The position numbers and the translations under genes were made by a program. Source: Nemania diffusa (taxonomy: Eukaryota > Ascomycota > Sordariomycetes > Xylariales > Xylariaceae). Taken from it: a stretch of DNA of 64,000 nt. The notes below the pieces were generated by a model that ran no database searches, was not told the DNA's origin, and saw only the letters and a list, made by a program, of their open reading frames with translations. The DNA lies in contig JBBPUQ010000001.1 of assembly GCA_038501195.1 (NCBI GenBank), positions 434,001 through 498,000 of the forward strand. Reading direction: 5' to 3'. Below, one piece after another: positions 40,301-51,965 of this stretch. Numbering within the stretch: the first letter of the stretch is position 1; each line of letters starts with the position of its first letter.

Positions 40301-43300
40301 TTTTTGTTTTTAGTTTTTTTTAATTGTTTAATAAATTATAATTTAAGTTGTTTTTATTTAAAAAATATTTAAAAACTTTTTAATATAATATATTTGTTTT
40401 ATTTAAATTATTTTTAATTATTTTGCTATTAATTTAAAACAAAAAAGTTTTAAAATTTATATTTAGTTTTATTTATATTATAAGTTTATATAAATAATAG
40501 TTTGTTTTAACTTTGTTAATTTATTTTATTTAATATATATATTTAATTTTTTAAATTATTTAAAAGTACTTTTTATATTTTTATATATATTTTTGTTACT
40601 TTTATATTTTAAGTTTTAGTTTTAGTTTTATTTTTTGTTCGATTTAATATAACTTAAAAACATTTTAATACTTTTTTATTTACTAAAATATAATATAGCT
40701 TTTATTTTATAACAATTTATTTACTACTTTTATTATTGCTACAAAAACATATAAAAGTTATTTTATATAAATATTTAAATATTTTGTTTAATTAGTTTTT
40801 TTTAAATTAAACTTAAATAGTTTTATAATATTATTTACTATATAACTTATAAAAATTAGTTTATTGTTTATTTTTAAATATAACTTATAACTATTTAAAA
40901 TTAAAATGTTTTGTTTTAATAGTATAATTATTTAAATATAATAGTTTAATTTAAATAGTTTATTATTTAATAATATAGTATTTATAAAAAAGATATTAAA
41001 AAAAACTATATTTATTATATATTTTATTTAATAAGTTAGTATATTAAAAATATTTATAAAAAATATTTTGTTATATATTAATTATTTAATAAAATTAGCG
41101 CTTTTATTTCTATTTTTAATTTTTAACTTAAATATTAAGTTTTTTATATTTTAATTTTTTTTAACTATATAGTTTAATATTAGCAATAAATTAGTTATAT
41201 AATTTATTTTTTTTATTATATAAAGTTTGCAGTATATATTTAATATTATATATTTATTAATATTTATTTACAATATGTTTTTTATTAACAAAAATTAATA
41301 TTGTTGTATTTATAACTAAGTTTTTTTATATATATAAGTTATTATTTTTAACTGTTTATTTGTTTTGTTTTAGCTATTTATTAATATATAAACATTATAT
41401 TTTATATAACTTTATTTTTAAATATTTGTTTTAGTTTATAGTTTTTAAATATATATTATATTTATTTTTATTTTTTAATATATATTAAGCAGTTTAATTA
41501 TTAGTTTAAACAACTTTTTTATATTTGTTTATACTATTTTTAGCTTTTTTTTTTGTACTAGTTATATATACAATTAATACTGCAGTATTTTTTTATTAAA
41601 AATTTACTACTTATTAACTTGTTTGTTTTTTAAATTTAAAATTTGTAATAATATATTAAAACAGTTTTTAGCAATTTAAGCTACTTTATATAATTTTTAC
41701 TACTTATTAACTAAAGCTACAGCAACTATAGTTTTTATTTTTATTAGTTAAATAACTTTTTAAATTTTTATTATTTTAATATTGTTTTATTATTATATTA
41801 TTATTTTAATATTGTTTATATTATTTTTAAAGTTATTATTTAAACTTTTTTAATTAATACTATTTTGTACTATTATTTTTAAAATGTTTTTATTAACTAT
41901 TTATTTATATATTGTTTATATTATTGCTATATATATTATAGTTTATATTAAAAGTAATTTTTGTATTATTTTTTTTTTGCTAAATTTATATTAATATAAT
42001 ACTTTATTATAGCTTTTTTAATTATTTAAAGTTTTTTTTTTTTTAATTTAACAATTATTTTATAAATTTTTTTAAATGTTACAAAGTACTTTTTATACTT
42101 TATAAAAAAAAACTTATAATAATTAATATAACATATTAATAGCTTGTACTTTTTTTTTTGTATTTATTTTTATAACTGCTACAATTAATATATTAAACAA
42201 TTTTGCTATATTTACAAAAGTTGCAATATTTTTAATACTTTAAATTATATTATTTAATAGCTAGCTTTTTTTGTATTATTTAAATTAAACTATTAGTTTT
42301 AAAAACTTTAAACAGTTGTACTTTTTTTAAAAAAAAAATAATTTATAATACTATATTATTAGTTATTATAAAACTATACTATAATTATTAATAGTTAATT
42401 AGTTATATTTTTGTTTATATTTTTATTTTTTTAGTTATTATTTATTTAATAATTATTTAGTTTTTATTATTAATTTAATTTAAAATGTTTAAAAAAATAT
42501 AAAACAATATATAATTGTACTATTTTTTTAATAAATCTGTTTTTTTTATAAATAATATTTATACTAGTTTTTTAATTTATTAAAGCTTTATTAGTTTGTT
42601 TTATATAATAAAGTTAATATATTAAAGCGTTTATTTTATTGCTATTTTTATATAATTTAATATATCTATTAATTTTAAACTTATATTTATAAATGCTACT
42701 ACTACAACTTTTTTTACTATATATAATATAGCTAGCTTAACGCTAGCTTTAAAACAAATTATTATATTTAATTATATTAAAATATAGCAGTTTTTTCTAG
42801 CTGTTAATACTAATTTAATAAACTTTATATTTAATAAAACTTTTGTATTAATTTTATTATTAAAATTATTATTATTATTATTATTTAAATAATTTTATTT
42901 AATAACATTTGTTTAAATTACTTGTTTAAATAGCTTTTTAAAACTTGTTTTAATAGCACTTAAAAAATTAGTTTTTATAAACTATATATTAAGCAGCTTA
43001 TATAATATATAAAAAATACTACTTATAGTAGCAAAGTTTTTTATTTTAAAATAGTTAAAAAAAAACTATACAAAGTTTTTTATTTATTAATAATAAAATT
43101 GTTAATAGTTGTTTAAATAATAATTAATAAATTTATTTAAAATAATAACTAAATTATAAAACATTTGTTTTTATATATTGTTTTATTTGCTTTTTTTTTT
43201 AAACTGAGATTTAATAGCAGCTATTACTAAACTACAATATTATAAAACAGCTTTTTTAGCAAAATTTAAATAAAACAAAAACTAAATGTTAGCTTTTTTT

Positions 43301-43610
43301 TTACGCTTATTTTAGTTTAAATTTAAAAGTATAATTTGTTTAAAAAAACAAATATATTAAGCTTTTGTTATTAAAACTAAATATAGCTTTATAAATATAT
43401 TAAATATTTTTATTGTTGTTATACTTTTATTTTTTATAAAAAAAAATAATTTTTTACAAAATTTTAATATAGTATTTTTAATAAATTAGCAGTTTAAAAA
43501 CTTAATATTAGTATTTTTAGTATAAAATGTATATACTGCGCTAATAATAGCAAACATACAAACATTAAATACAAAAAAAAGTGTTTGTATTAATAGTAAA
43601 GTGTGGAAAA
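37303..43610. repeat. Extreme AT-rich island (RIP-like mutated repeat DNA)
   Basis: About 6.3 kb consisting almost entirely of A and T, with sharp edges against normal-composition DNA on both sides. No open frame of note survives and no gene or terminal repeat can be recognised, so the original element is unknown. The few C bases are nearly always preceded by A or G (ACT, ACA, GCT, GCA), and G bases are nearly always followed by T or C. TpC, CpC, GpA, GpG and CpG are close to absent, while ACA and TGT remain common. It is best explained as old repeat DNA that lost most G:C pairs by C-to-T change and is probably heterochromatic. Confidence 0.85.
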
Positions 43611-44917
43611 TAAGGTTGACCTGAAAAATGATTAGATCAAGCGCGACGCAGCACGTTAGGCTTTTTTAAACGTTGCTTTACCGCGTTAGGCTCACGTGGT
43701 GGAAGTCATGAACACGTACCTAAAGGTCCGTACAGATACAGTGGTTGAGTATTTGTTTTGGCGGCACCGCTCGTGGCTACCGGGGATACCTAAATGATCG
43801 ATTGGTGGCCGTCGAATCCGACCCGTATAGGGCGCTCTGTAGAGCGGTTGCAGGGAACCGAGTGGGTCTGTTCAGCCCAATGTGCCAATAATGGATCAGC
43901 GCAGCGAATTATGCCATGCCTTCCGTGCAAAGGTGCAGTCCCGCCAAAAATAAACTTCTCGAAGTTTCGCTTTGCTCGTTACAAATGCATCTCACCAGCG
44001 AAGCCGGAAAACATGGCTAAGCGCGACGGCGGGCTACACACGACCTACACCAGACAAGGCGAGAGATTAGGTACCTAGACTACTGCCTACATAGCCTCGC
44101 TACTGTAGTTTGGACGAGATTGGATTTTGGGTTCGTATGGGACTACGTACTGTACAAAAGAGGTACTGGCTTCTGGATTTCAATCTACCAAGAAGCACAA
44201 GAAGACCTATAACAACAGCCACATCAACAACCATAACAACGCCAACATCAACGCTGTCTTCGCGGAGCTGCTACGCTTAGCTGTCAACAACAACATACAA
44301 GGCTGACAGGTCGCATTCATTGTTTCCATGCGATCCGCGTTATATTCTCGCCTTCAGCCTTGCTCGTCTCTCCGTTCTGCTCTACTGTCCATCCTGTGTG
44401 CCTTGTAAACTGCAGCAACTGAGCTGAGGGGATGGCTTACCTGTCAGACCACATCTTGGTATCTATCTAGCGGCGTGAATGATTGATTCGCACACCCGGG
44501 ACCTGTTACCACGGAATCGGTCTTGCTTGCGCTCTTTGTTCCCTATACCGGGCGTCACACGGCACGCAACACGCGCCACACGTATCAAACAACTTTCGCT
44601 GCCGCCTTCGAGACAGCTCGTCTTTATGCGCTGAGGAGCCCGCCAGACCAAAACCCAAGCCCTCCGCCCGTCTTTCGATTCCTCGCTCCGCCCTCGATCC
44701 TTATATCAACAAACGGCCGTCGCCGGCTGCTGTCATCGCTAACGACCTCTGAACTGGGTGACTGGCTAGACTAATTTCCTCGGCCCGAAGATCGTCATCG
44801 TCCCTATACAGAAAGAATACAGAGCACGCCCGCCGACCCCGCCAACCCCGCCAACTCCGGCCCCCGGCCTCGACGTCGACTTCGACTTCGACCTCCCGCG
44901 ACTCCCGTCACCTCACC
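43611..44917. other. Intergenic, upstream region of the CHIP gene
   Basis: Composition returns abruptly to normal. A degenerate GTTAGGC motif occurs twice near 43650-43690. The last 400 bases are CT-rich and include overlapping short ORFs (44463-44774) that are most likely leader or chance frames. Confidence 0.5.
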
Positions 44918-45957
44918 ATGACTAAAGATACAGAGAGAGCTGCTAGGCTCAAGGACGAGGGGAATGCATATTTCACGTCGGGTAATTTTCTCGCTGCTGA
45001 AAGTCTTTATTCTAAAGCGTTAGTGTGTCTCGCGGCTCTGCTGCGGCGAATGTCCATATTTATAGTGATAGACTATCATCACTGGTCCCACGTCTACGAT
45101 CTTCGTCTAGCTTCTAGTGGTTGAGCTGACGTTTCCTCTTGTGTAGAATAATCGCAGATGATACGAATCCGTCTCTATACACGAATCGCGCCATGTCGAG
45201 GATAAAGCTTGGCCTATACGAGACTGCTAGCACGGATTGCTACGCCTGCCTCAAGCTCAGTGGTCCGAACATGAAGGCCTACTTTATCCTCTCCCAGTGT
45301 CTGCTCGCCTTGCATGACGTTGAGGGCGCCCTCGAAAACGCCCTATTGGCCCACCGCCTCGGCAGTGAGACGAGCGATAAGTCACTCGCACACCTGACGG
45401 CCCAAGTATTGAGGTGTAAGAAAGATCGCTGGGATGAGCGGGAGAGGAAACGGGTTCGTGAGGGCCAGGAACTCGAGAACCAACTCGTCGCCCTTATACA
45501 GCGCGAACAGAAAGAAACCCTTGCTCTCTGTACTAGTGATATCGAGCGAGAAGAAGTCATCGAAGAAGGTGAGAAGAAGATAAATCTTCTCCGAGTTACT
45601 TTCGAGGCGGCCCGGACCGCCTCTGAGAAGAAGCGAGAGGTACCTGACTGGGTCATTGATGACATCAGCTTCGATATAATGATCGATCCTGTCGTAGTAT
45701 GTAGACTTCCCGTTTTATTTTCTCGTACATGTATCGCTCTATTACACGTGAGAGAACGCTTGTACCACTAACATGTATACTAGACAAAGACTGGCAAGTC
45801 ATATGAGAGAGCTTCCATCCTCGAAGCTCTGAGGCGACAACCGATCGACCCTCTTACTAGAGAACCTCTGTACCCTGGTGAACTACGCCCAAATTTAGGG
45901 CTCAAGCAGGCTTGTGCGGAGTTTTTGGATCAAAACGGGTGGGCCGTTGACTGGTAG
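44918..45957 (+). CDS. CHIP-type E3 ubiquitin ligase (TPR and U-box)
   Basis: Three exons, 44918-45024, 45147-45696 and 45784-45957, encode 276 residues. N-terminal TPR repeats (ERAARLKDEGNAYFTSGNF, NPSLYTNRAMSRIKLGLYE, MKAYFILSQCLLALHDVE) would bind the C-termini of Hsp70/Hsp90. A charged helical middle region follows (KKDRWDERERKRVREGQELE). The C-terminal U-box contains PDWVIDDISFDIMIDPVV, KSYERASILEAL and DPLTREPL and recruits E2 enzymes. The second intron lies inside the U-box at the same phase (GTATGT...TAG). The first junction is less certain: the only in-frame donor I find (at 45025) gives SKALVIIADD, one or two residues longer than the usual TPR spacing. Predicted role: quality-control ubiquitination of chaperone clients. 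Confidence 0.9.
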
Positions 45958-46479
45958 TGCGGACAACTCCGAATCCGACCCAACATAATTTCATCCAGCG
46001 TTACCTCGGACATGGAGTGGTCATAAGCTAGCTGTGACTGGCTACATCGTACAAAGGCTACATGATACATACCAAGTTGCAAAACACGTAACCGTCGCCG
46101 GTATTATTATAGGGGATTGTTGGTATTCGGTGCTCCTAGTTTGCATTTAAATGGCGTTTGCCTGGTTGGTAGCTAGTTTCATTTTGGCGACCGAATAGGA
46201 TACCTTTTTTTTATAATTATTGTTTTTCCTGGCTAATCTCTTCTCTTAACGACGATTATGATTCAGCTTCACTCTTCTGAGTCGACAAGAAGAGAGAGAT
46301 GCATATGCGGGAGGTGTCTATAAAATTCTCAGCTTATTTCTCACCTCTTTCCTCCAATTAGAATGGAGATTCTCGGCGTGACTAATTGAATGAGTAAGAT
46401 CTCCACATGCTTTATATCGAAGCGAGTTTCCCTTCAACGCGAGTTTGGATGAAGGTTGCACAGCTTGGGCTTCGATTTC

Positions 46480-46502
46480 GGGGGGGGGGGGGGGGGGGGG
46501 GG
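46480..46502 (+). repeat. Poly-G tract of about 23 bases
   Basis: An uninterrupted G run downstream of the CHIP gene. Such runs can form G-quadruplexes, are length-unstable and are error-prone in sequencing, so the exact length is uncertain. Confidence 0.85.
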
Positions 46503-46973
46503 AGGGTGGAGGTATGAGAATAGGACCTAAAGGCCAAAAGGGTGTTGTATTGGATTAGGTGGTCTGTAGCCGTACAGGCAAGCCAAATACTGTAGTGGTC
46601 TCACTACCCCCCTGCACCTTCCTACTACCCTTCGTACCTACTCCTCATGTATGGAGATTGGAGATGCGTCACGATCTTAACTACGGCTAGCAGTGAGATT
46701 AGTGGAAAGATAGCTCGGCCGTAAGCGTAGGTCTAGCACGTATAGGCGGAAACCAAGTAACAGAGCCAGCGATAACCCCAAAAGCCGGGCCCCACGACCG
46801 GAATTGGAGGTCTCATTTATGAGTCATCGATGCAACTAAGTCGGCATTAGTACGTTTTCGAAATGTTAGGACTATACAAATAACTACGTAAATCAATATG
46901 GGCGATGCTATTTAACTAATTGTTTCCTTGAGGATATACATATACAGACAGAGATATTTTGGGTAAATTATGT

Positions 46974-47052
46974 GCAATAAACTTAAACCTCTTATTTGTG
47001 CCTTAGTTAGTCAAGTTATCTGTTAAGCAGTTAAAGTATTGTTATGCGCTGG
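46974..47052. mobile_element. Solo right-end relic of the hAT family
   Basis: It matches the right subterminal sequence of the elements at 321-4278 and 62727-63296 (the shared TTAGTCAAGTTATCTGT and AAAGTATTGTT blocks). It ends in GCGCTGG after losing most of the TACCTGTG terminal segment. No left end or target duplication is found nearby. Two TC-to-TT differences relative to the other copies are visible (CTGTCAAG to CTGTTAAG, CAGTCAAAG to CAGTTAAAG). Confidence 0.75.
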
Positions 47053-47384
47053 TTTAAGCTAGTTCACCGTGTTATAAAGGTTTACCAAGACCAATTCTAA
47101 TGGCAATAGGGGTTTGGCCTAAACAAGAAACTCGCATGCACCGAATGCCTGCGCCGCACCAGCTTTGCTTTAATAGTCTGGAGCATTTTCAGCAACCCTG
47201 TCGCTTCCGCAACGACGAGAATAAAAAACCAGAATAGCCTCAATCCTTTCGCACTGAACAATAATATCTGTATAAAAACATTCCTTCAAAGAATATTCAT
47301 GTTACTTAGATACACCTAAGCCCCCTGCTATTACCATGCGTCTTCGCTTTTATTATGGAGCTGACTGCTCCCAAAGCCCCTCTC

Positions 47385-47798
47385 TTAATGCACATCTATA
47401 TGTTCATGTTGTTGCTCCATGCCGGGTAATCTGGATAGCAACGGCGTCCTTAGTGAATGTTCGTAGCCGAACACCAATAAATCTGTTGATGTGGTTGGTT
47501 GCTGATATGGGATATCGAGTGGGAAGTTAGTCGAATATTCTTTTTGTTTGTATGGGTAAGTCTGTAATCCATCTACCGAGGTTATAGAGGACGGTATCGA
47601 AGCGGTGGGGGATGGACTCATTTTTCTTTCGTGGGGAGGTTGTGTAGTGAATGGGGGAGTAAGAGGGTGCTCGGGGTGGTCTACTACGGGAGCAGAGATG
47701 GGTCGTATCGACGGAAGTCGTAGGCTGGGCTTTTGAGGATCCGCCGATGTTGAGGTATTAAATGACGAAGACATCCTGTGACTTTGGTTCCGTAACAC
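47385..47798 (-). CDS. Orphan Ser/Pro/Thr-rich ORF, function unknown
   Basis: A 137-residue ORF (alternative start nine codons in, MSSSFN). The composition is disordered and protein-like (SLRLPSIRPISAPV, PPFTTQPPHERKMSPSPTASIPSS), reminiscent of the unstructured N-termini of fungal transcription factors, but no DNA-binding domain is present. It may be a truncated gene, a first exon whose partner was lost, or not a gene. The flank contains transposon debris. Confidence 0.35.
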   Translation of the reverse strand: MLRNQSHRMSSSFNTSTSADPQKPSLRLPSIRPISAPVVDHPEHPLTPPFTTQPPHERKMSPSPTASIPSSITSVDGLQTYPYKQKEYSTNFPLDIPYQQPTTSTDLLVFGYEHSLRTPLLSRLPGMEQQHEHIDVH

Positions 47799-49425
47799 TT
47801 ATTCCTCGTTTCCGGTTGCAGTACATAATGATTCATCGGACGACTCGGCGTTCTTGCGCTCTAGCTTTCTTTTGAGCTTTTCTTATACGAGAAACTGTTA
47901 GCCAAGGCTAATTGGTGCCACGATTAAAGCTATAGTTACCTACGGTACCTGCGTTGAGCAATCCTGTTCTGTATTCTCCGACGCTCTCCAGGATCTGAGA
48001 CCTGCGTCCAATCCTCATCAGATTTAATAGAACCGGATAACGTACCGCAGCCCTTAGGTGCTGGGTTCGGCGCCAACCGCATAATACTTAGCCGTATGAT
48101 GAAGATAAATAGCGATTGTCAGGATGGCCTCCCCTTAAGATTCAGTTCGCAGCTTGTACTTCTGTGTTAAGTCTTGTCAGAACTAGGAGGCAGGGATACA
48201 TACGCTCCACACGTAGGGCCAACACATATAAGAAGGCTGTAAGCCTCCAACCTGTATGATAGAACTTAGACTTCTAGATAATCAACGGGATTACCAAGTA
48301 CCTACTTTGACAAGTCTCAGCACTAGAACAGATCGTGTGTAAAAAGGAACTATATAAAGAGCTTCATTCAGTTACCGTCACAGCTAAACACGAAGACGGT
48401 AATCAATCGGTCCAGGCAACAGTGGCTTTGCATATTTCATACTTTATACAGGTAGGCCTGGAGCGTCCCACACGCTATCCATAAAATAGCAATCATGTTT
48501 AATTTATAAGTAAAAAAGTCCCAAACTAGGTAAGCTTTTAAATGTTCTCTTCATTCAGTACTTGACTCCCTTTGCTGCGTTTTATTTATGTTATGGTAAT
48601 GGCCTCTTTCATCACACACTTTCTCAAAATACCATGTAACCTTGAGATAAAAGCCTCTAAATCATCAGCCACATACAGGTAAATGGAATGAAATATTCAT
48701 GTGGCAGGCTATAGCCTGAAAAGAAATTAATGATATCAACTTGCGATTGTAGAAGGGTAAGTCATTTCAATATGCGGGTAAGTCTGCAGCGATGTTGAGC
48801 CTCAGAAGCATACATACCTTAGGTACCACTTCCTAATATCAGCTGTTAAACTACCTATAGGTACCTTAGGGTAAGTGAGTGTTATATCAGTACCTGTACC
48901 CACGGCTCAGTAGACCGGGAATCATCCGATGGGCAACATGTCATTGATTGGACAAAGACAATAACTACCTACTTAATCTACCCGCTACCTTGCCGTCACT
49001 TTACAGATCTAGCTAACTTCTTTGCCTCCGTTCCGCATGGCGCATATGCATAGCTCTTTCAGGACCTCACCGGATTATGCCTTCGCTTTTTAGCAAATTA
49101 GGTAAGAATGAGTATAACGAAGGTTAGCTATGATCTTAGTTAACTCATTCGTACCTCATTCGCTAAAAAACGAAGGCATAATATCACTACACTAGGTAGA
49201 GGCAGTGTAGGTCTGCCAGGGGGGAAGGGGGGTTTAGAAAAGTCGCGGAGCCAAATCTGTTGTATGTTAGCCATTGTAGGAAAACGACCAATAATTGACC
49301 GGTCATGCCGAATCTTTTGGTACAGTGGTATATCTGACAGAAGGAGCACTCAAAGGGAACCAAATGTGACGTAGTGTGAAACATATACCGTACTGTGTAT
49401 CTATGCTAGGGAGCCAACATGCCGC
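47799..49425. other. Intergenic, contains a hairpin-forming inverted repeat
   Basis: About 1.6 kb with no supported gene. A near-perfect inverted repeat lies at 49074-49182. TACCTTAGGTACC-type motifs occur near 48818-48870. Confidence 0.55.
49074..49182. repeat. Imperfect inverted repeat, arms about 40 bp
   Basis: The left arm begins ATTATGCCTTCG and the right arm ends CGAAGGCATAAT. The arms match over about 40 bases with a few mismatches, around a spacer of roughly 28 bases. No flanking duplication is obvious. It could be a tiny foldback element or a structured RNA or DNA hairpin. Confidence 0.75.
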
Positions 49426-49952
49426 CAGCGCTCCCCATTAATTGACAGGTCAAATAAAAATTCATTATCTTGTTTGTTACTTGCTAGTTATTTGCAAAGA
49501 ATTTGTTACTTTTTTTATAACTTTTTATTTATTTATTAAGCTATTTATTTAGCCATTTATTTAGCCACTTATTTACTTAGCTATTTATTTACTTAACTTA
49601 CTACTTTATTTATTACTTTACCTACTACAATCTATTTACTATTTTACTTACCTATTACCCTACTTACCTTTTTACGACTTTCTTTTAATCTTACAACCTT
49701 TTTCGACTTTACAACCTTATGACTTTACGACCTTACGACCCTTCGACCCTTCGACCTTACAACCTCACAACTTGACAACTTCTTTTACGAAAACTAACGT
49801 ACCTGGTTTATTTGGTTGTTAGAATCAAACAACAGGCTTAAACCAAATAATATGTTTAGCCAAACTAGTTAAACAAGCTTTTTTTGCGATTAAATAAGGC
49901 AAATCAAGGCAAAGGGTGTTTTTTTGACTTGTTTTGCTTGTGGGGAGCGCTG
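49426..49952. mobile_element. Non-autonomous hAT element (MITE), 527 bp
   Basis: The ends are inverted (CAGCGCTCCCCA at both) and flanked by the exact 8-bp duplication CATGCCGC at 49418-49425 and 49953-49960. The reverse complement of its right end matches the left end of the 3,958-bp element at 321, so it lies in inverted orientation relative to it. The interior has imperfect 12-16-bp repeats of the TATTTATTTAGC type (about 49540-49620). No coding capacity. It sits about 110 bases upstream of the MFS start codon. Confidence 0.9.
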
Positions 49953-50065
49953 CATGCCGCGTCGTCCCGACGTGTTTGCCGTCGGGTTAGCTTCTTTCTC
50001 TTTATCCTCACCCTCACAGCTGCGTTCCCATCACCAGACTCAGAGAATACCCAGCCAGATCAACT

Positions 50066-51795
50066 ATGGAACAGCCTAGCTCGAGTTCGACGGCGGATGG
50101 TTATGGATGGAGATTCTGGGTAAGGTCACATACATATCCTCCCTTTCCCAGCACAGATACATCGTCCTCAATACTTACTTCAGCACGCAGGCTATAATCA
50201 TATCGCTATCAGTCACGTCGCTGCTTTCGGCTCTAGACGTTTCCGTTATTGCGACTGCTCTACCTACCATCGTTAAAGACTTAGGCTCTAGCTACGCTTT
50301 TATATGGATCTCTAATGCCTACTTTGTCACGATGACGGCCTTTCAGCCACTATACGGACAAACAGCGAATATATTTGGTCGTCGGGTTTTGACCTTGCTC
50401 GCTGTGTTTCTGTTCGCGGCCGGGTCCGCCGTCTCCGGCTCTGCGCCCAGCATTGGGGCTCTTATCGCAGGTCGCGCAATCCAAGGAGCAGGTGGCGGCG
50501 GGATCAATATTATGATCGAAATCATCGTGGCCGATCTTGTACCCCTACGGGAGCGGCCCAAGTTCATCAGCATCATCTTTACTGCATATACGGTCGCTAT
50601 TGCACTGGGACCTGTCATCGGGGGCCTTTTAGCGGAACGAGTCTCATGGAGATGGGTATTCTACCTCAACCTTCCTATCTCCGGTGTTTCGCTTGTCTTG
50701 TTGTTTTTCGTGCTGCATGTTCGATACATCAAGGACACGACGCTCCGCTCACTTAAACGAGTCGACTTCGGTGGCAACGTCCTCCTCATCGCATCTGTTG
50801 TCGCAATTCTACTTGCTTTAACATGGGGCGGCGTCATATATTCCTGGGGATCATGGCACACAATAGTACCTTTGATTTTGGGCTTCCTTGGTCTCGCGGG
50901 ATTTCTCTTTCTGCAATCGACCGCCCTTGTTCCGGAACCTACAATGCCGCTGAAGATATTTTCGAATCGTACGTGCCTCGGCGGGTTCGGGCTGACTTTC
51001 ATTCATTCCATGCTTATATACTGGCTTTCGTACTTCCTCCCCTTATATTTCCAGTCAGCTTTAGAAGCCTCGCCTATTACGTCCGGCGTAAACCTCCTTC
51101 CAAGTGTCACAATATCCCTCCCGTTTGCCATTCTGGCTGGCCTCGGTATCTCCAAGTTCGGCCACTATCGAATTTGGCACTTTCTGGGGGTGTCTCCGCT
51201 CGCGATTAGTTTCGGGCTCTGCTCTCTTCTCAACGAGAACACTACGACAGCGTACTGGGCGGGGATCCAGACTGTCGGAGCTATAGGTGCCGGGATTTTG
51301 ACAACAACAACGTTGCCGGCTATTCAGGCACCACTGGACGAAAAAGACCAGGCTGTGTCCACGGCAACTTGGGGATTTGTGCGCAGCTTTGGTGGTGTTT
51401 GGGGGGTAGCAATACCAACCGCGGTATTCAACTCAAAGGTGAACGAGCTAGCGCCGAGGGTCGGCAACGAAACTGTGCGAGAGATGCTCATAGATGGAAA
51501 GGCCTATGGTCTAGCCTCAACGGGTTACATAACCTCCTTACGCTCGGATCCTCCTCTGCAAATCGCTGTAAAGCATGTATATGTCAGTGCCCTCCGTGTG
51601 TGCTGGCAGGTTGGTATTGGCTTTGCCTTGATTGGATTCCTCATTGCTTGTATAATCAAAGAAATTCCTCTGCGTACCGATCTAGAGACCGAGTTTGGGC
51701 TTGACGTTCAACCACAACCTACGACAGAGAATGCTGAAACGAAGGCCAATGACAATACCGAACGAGGCACTCAGTACCAACATCAGAAGGCATGA
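50066..51795 (+). CDS. MFS drug:H+ antiporter, DHA2 (14-helix) type
   Basis: Two exons, 50066-50119 and 50191-51795, encode 552 residues. The short first exon gives MEQPSSSSTADGYGWRFW, and the splice (GTAAGG...CAG) joins it to AIIISLSVTSLLSALDVSV in frame. Family motifs are visible: LSALDVSVIATALPTIVKDLG (helix 1), FQPLYGQTANIFGRR (motif A), GRAIQGAGGGGINI (motif B region) and GPVIGGLLAERVSWRWVFYLNLPI (motif C, the antiporter signature). About 14 hydrophobic segments and a hydrophilic Gln/Thr-rich tail follow. Such exporters often pump out the product of a neighbouring biosynthetic cluster or foreign toxicants. A MITE occupies its proximal promoter. Confidence 0.93.
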
Positions 51796-51965
51796 GGGGC
51801 GGTGGACGGTCGACATATTACCATATAGAACAGATACACTTTTTTATATTAGGCAGAGCGGAAATTCTATTGGAGATAATAGGTACAAGTAGAATCAGGT
51901 TCTAATAAGTAAGCGTCGCTATGACTACGCGTCTCATAATTCTCAGTATCACTAATTCAGTTCAT

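Larger units (their letters stand above)
45958..47384. other. Intergenic with homopolymer and transposon relic
   Basis: About 1.4 kb. It contains a run of about 23 G at 46480-46502 and a solo hAT end at about 46974-47052, described separately. Nothing else is recognised. Confidence 0.6.

Noticed and set aside
37303..43610. Mitochondrial DNA insertion as the source of the AT-rich island
   Set aside because: The composition is AT-rich enough, but no mitochondrial gene, tRNA or intron motif is recognisable, and the strict RpC/GpY context of the remaining C and G fits directed mutation of nuclear repeats better.
43640..43700. Possible telomere-like repeats (GTTAGGC)
   Set aside because: Only two or three scattered degenerate copies occur, with no tandem array; normal genes lie on both sides.
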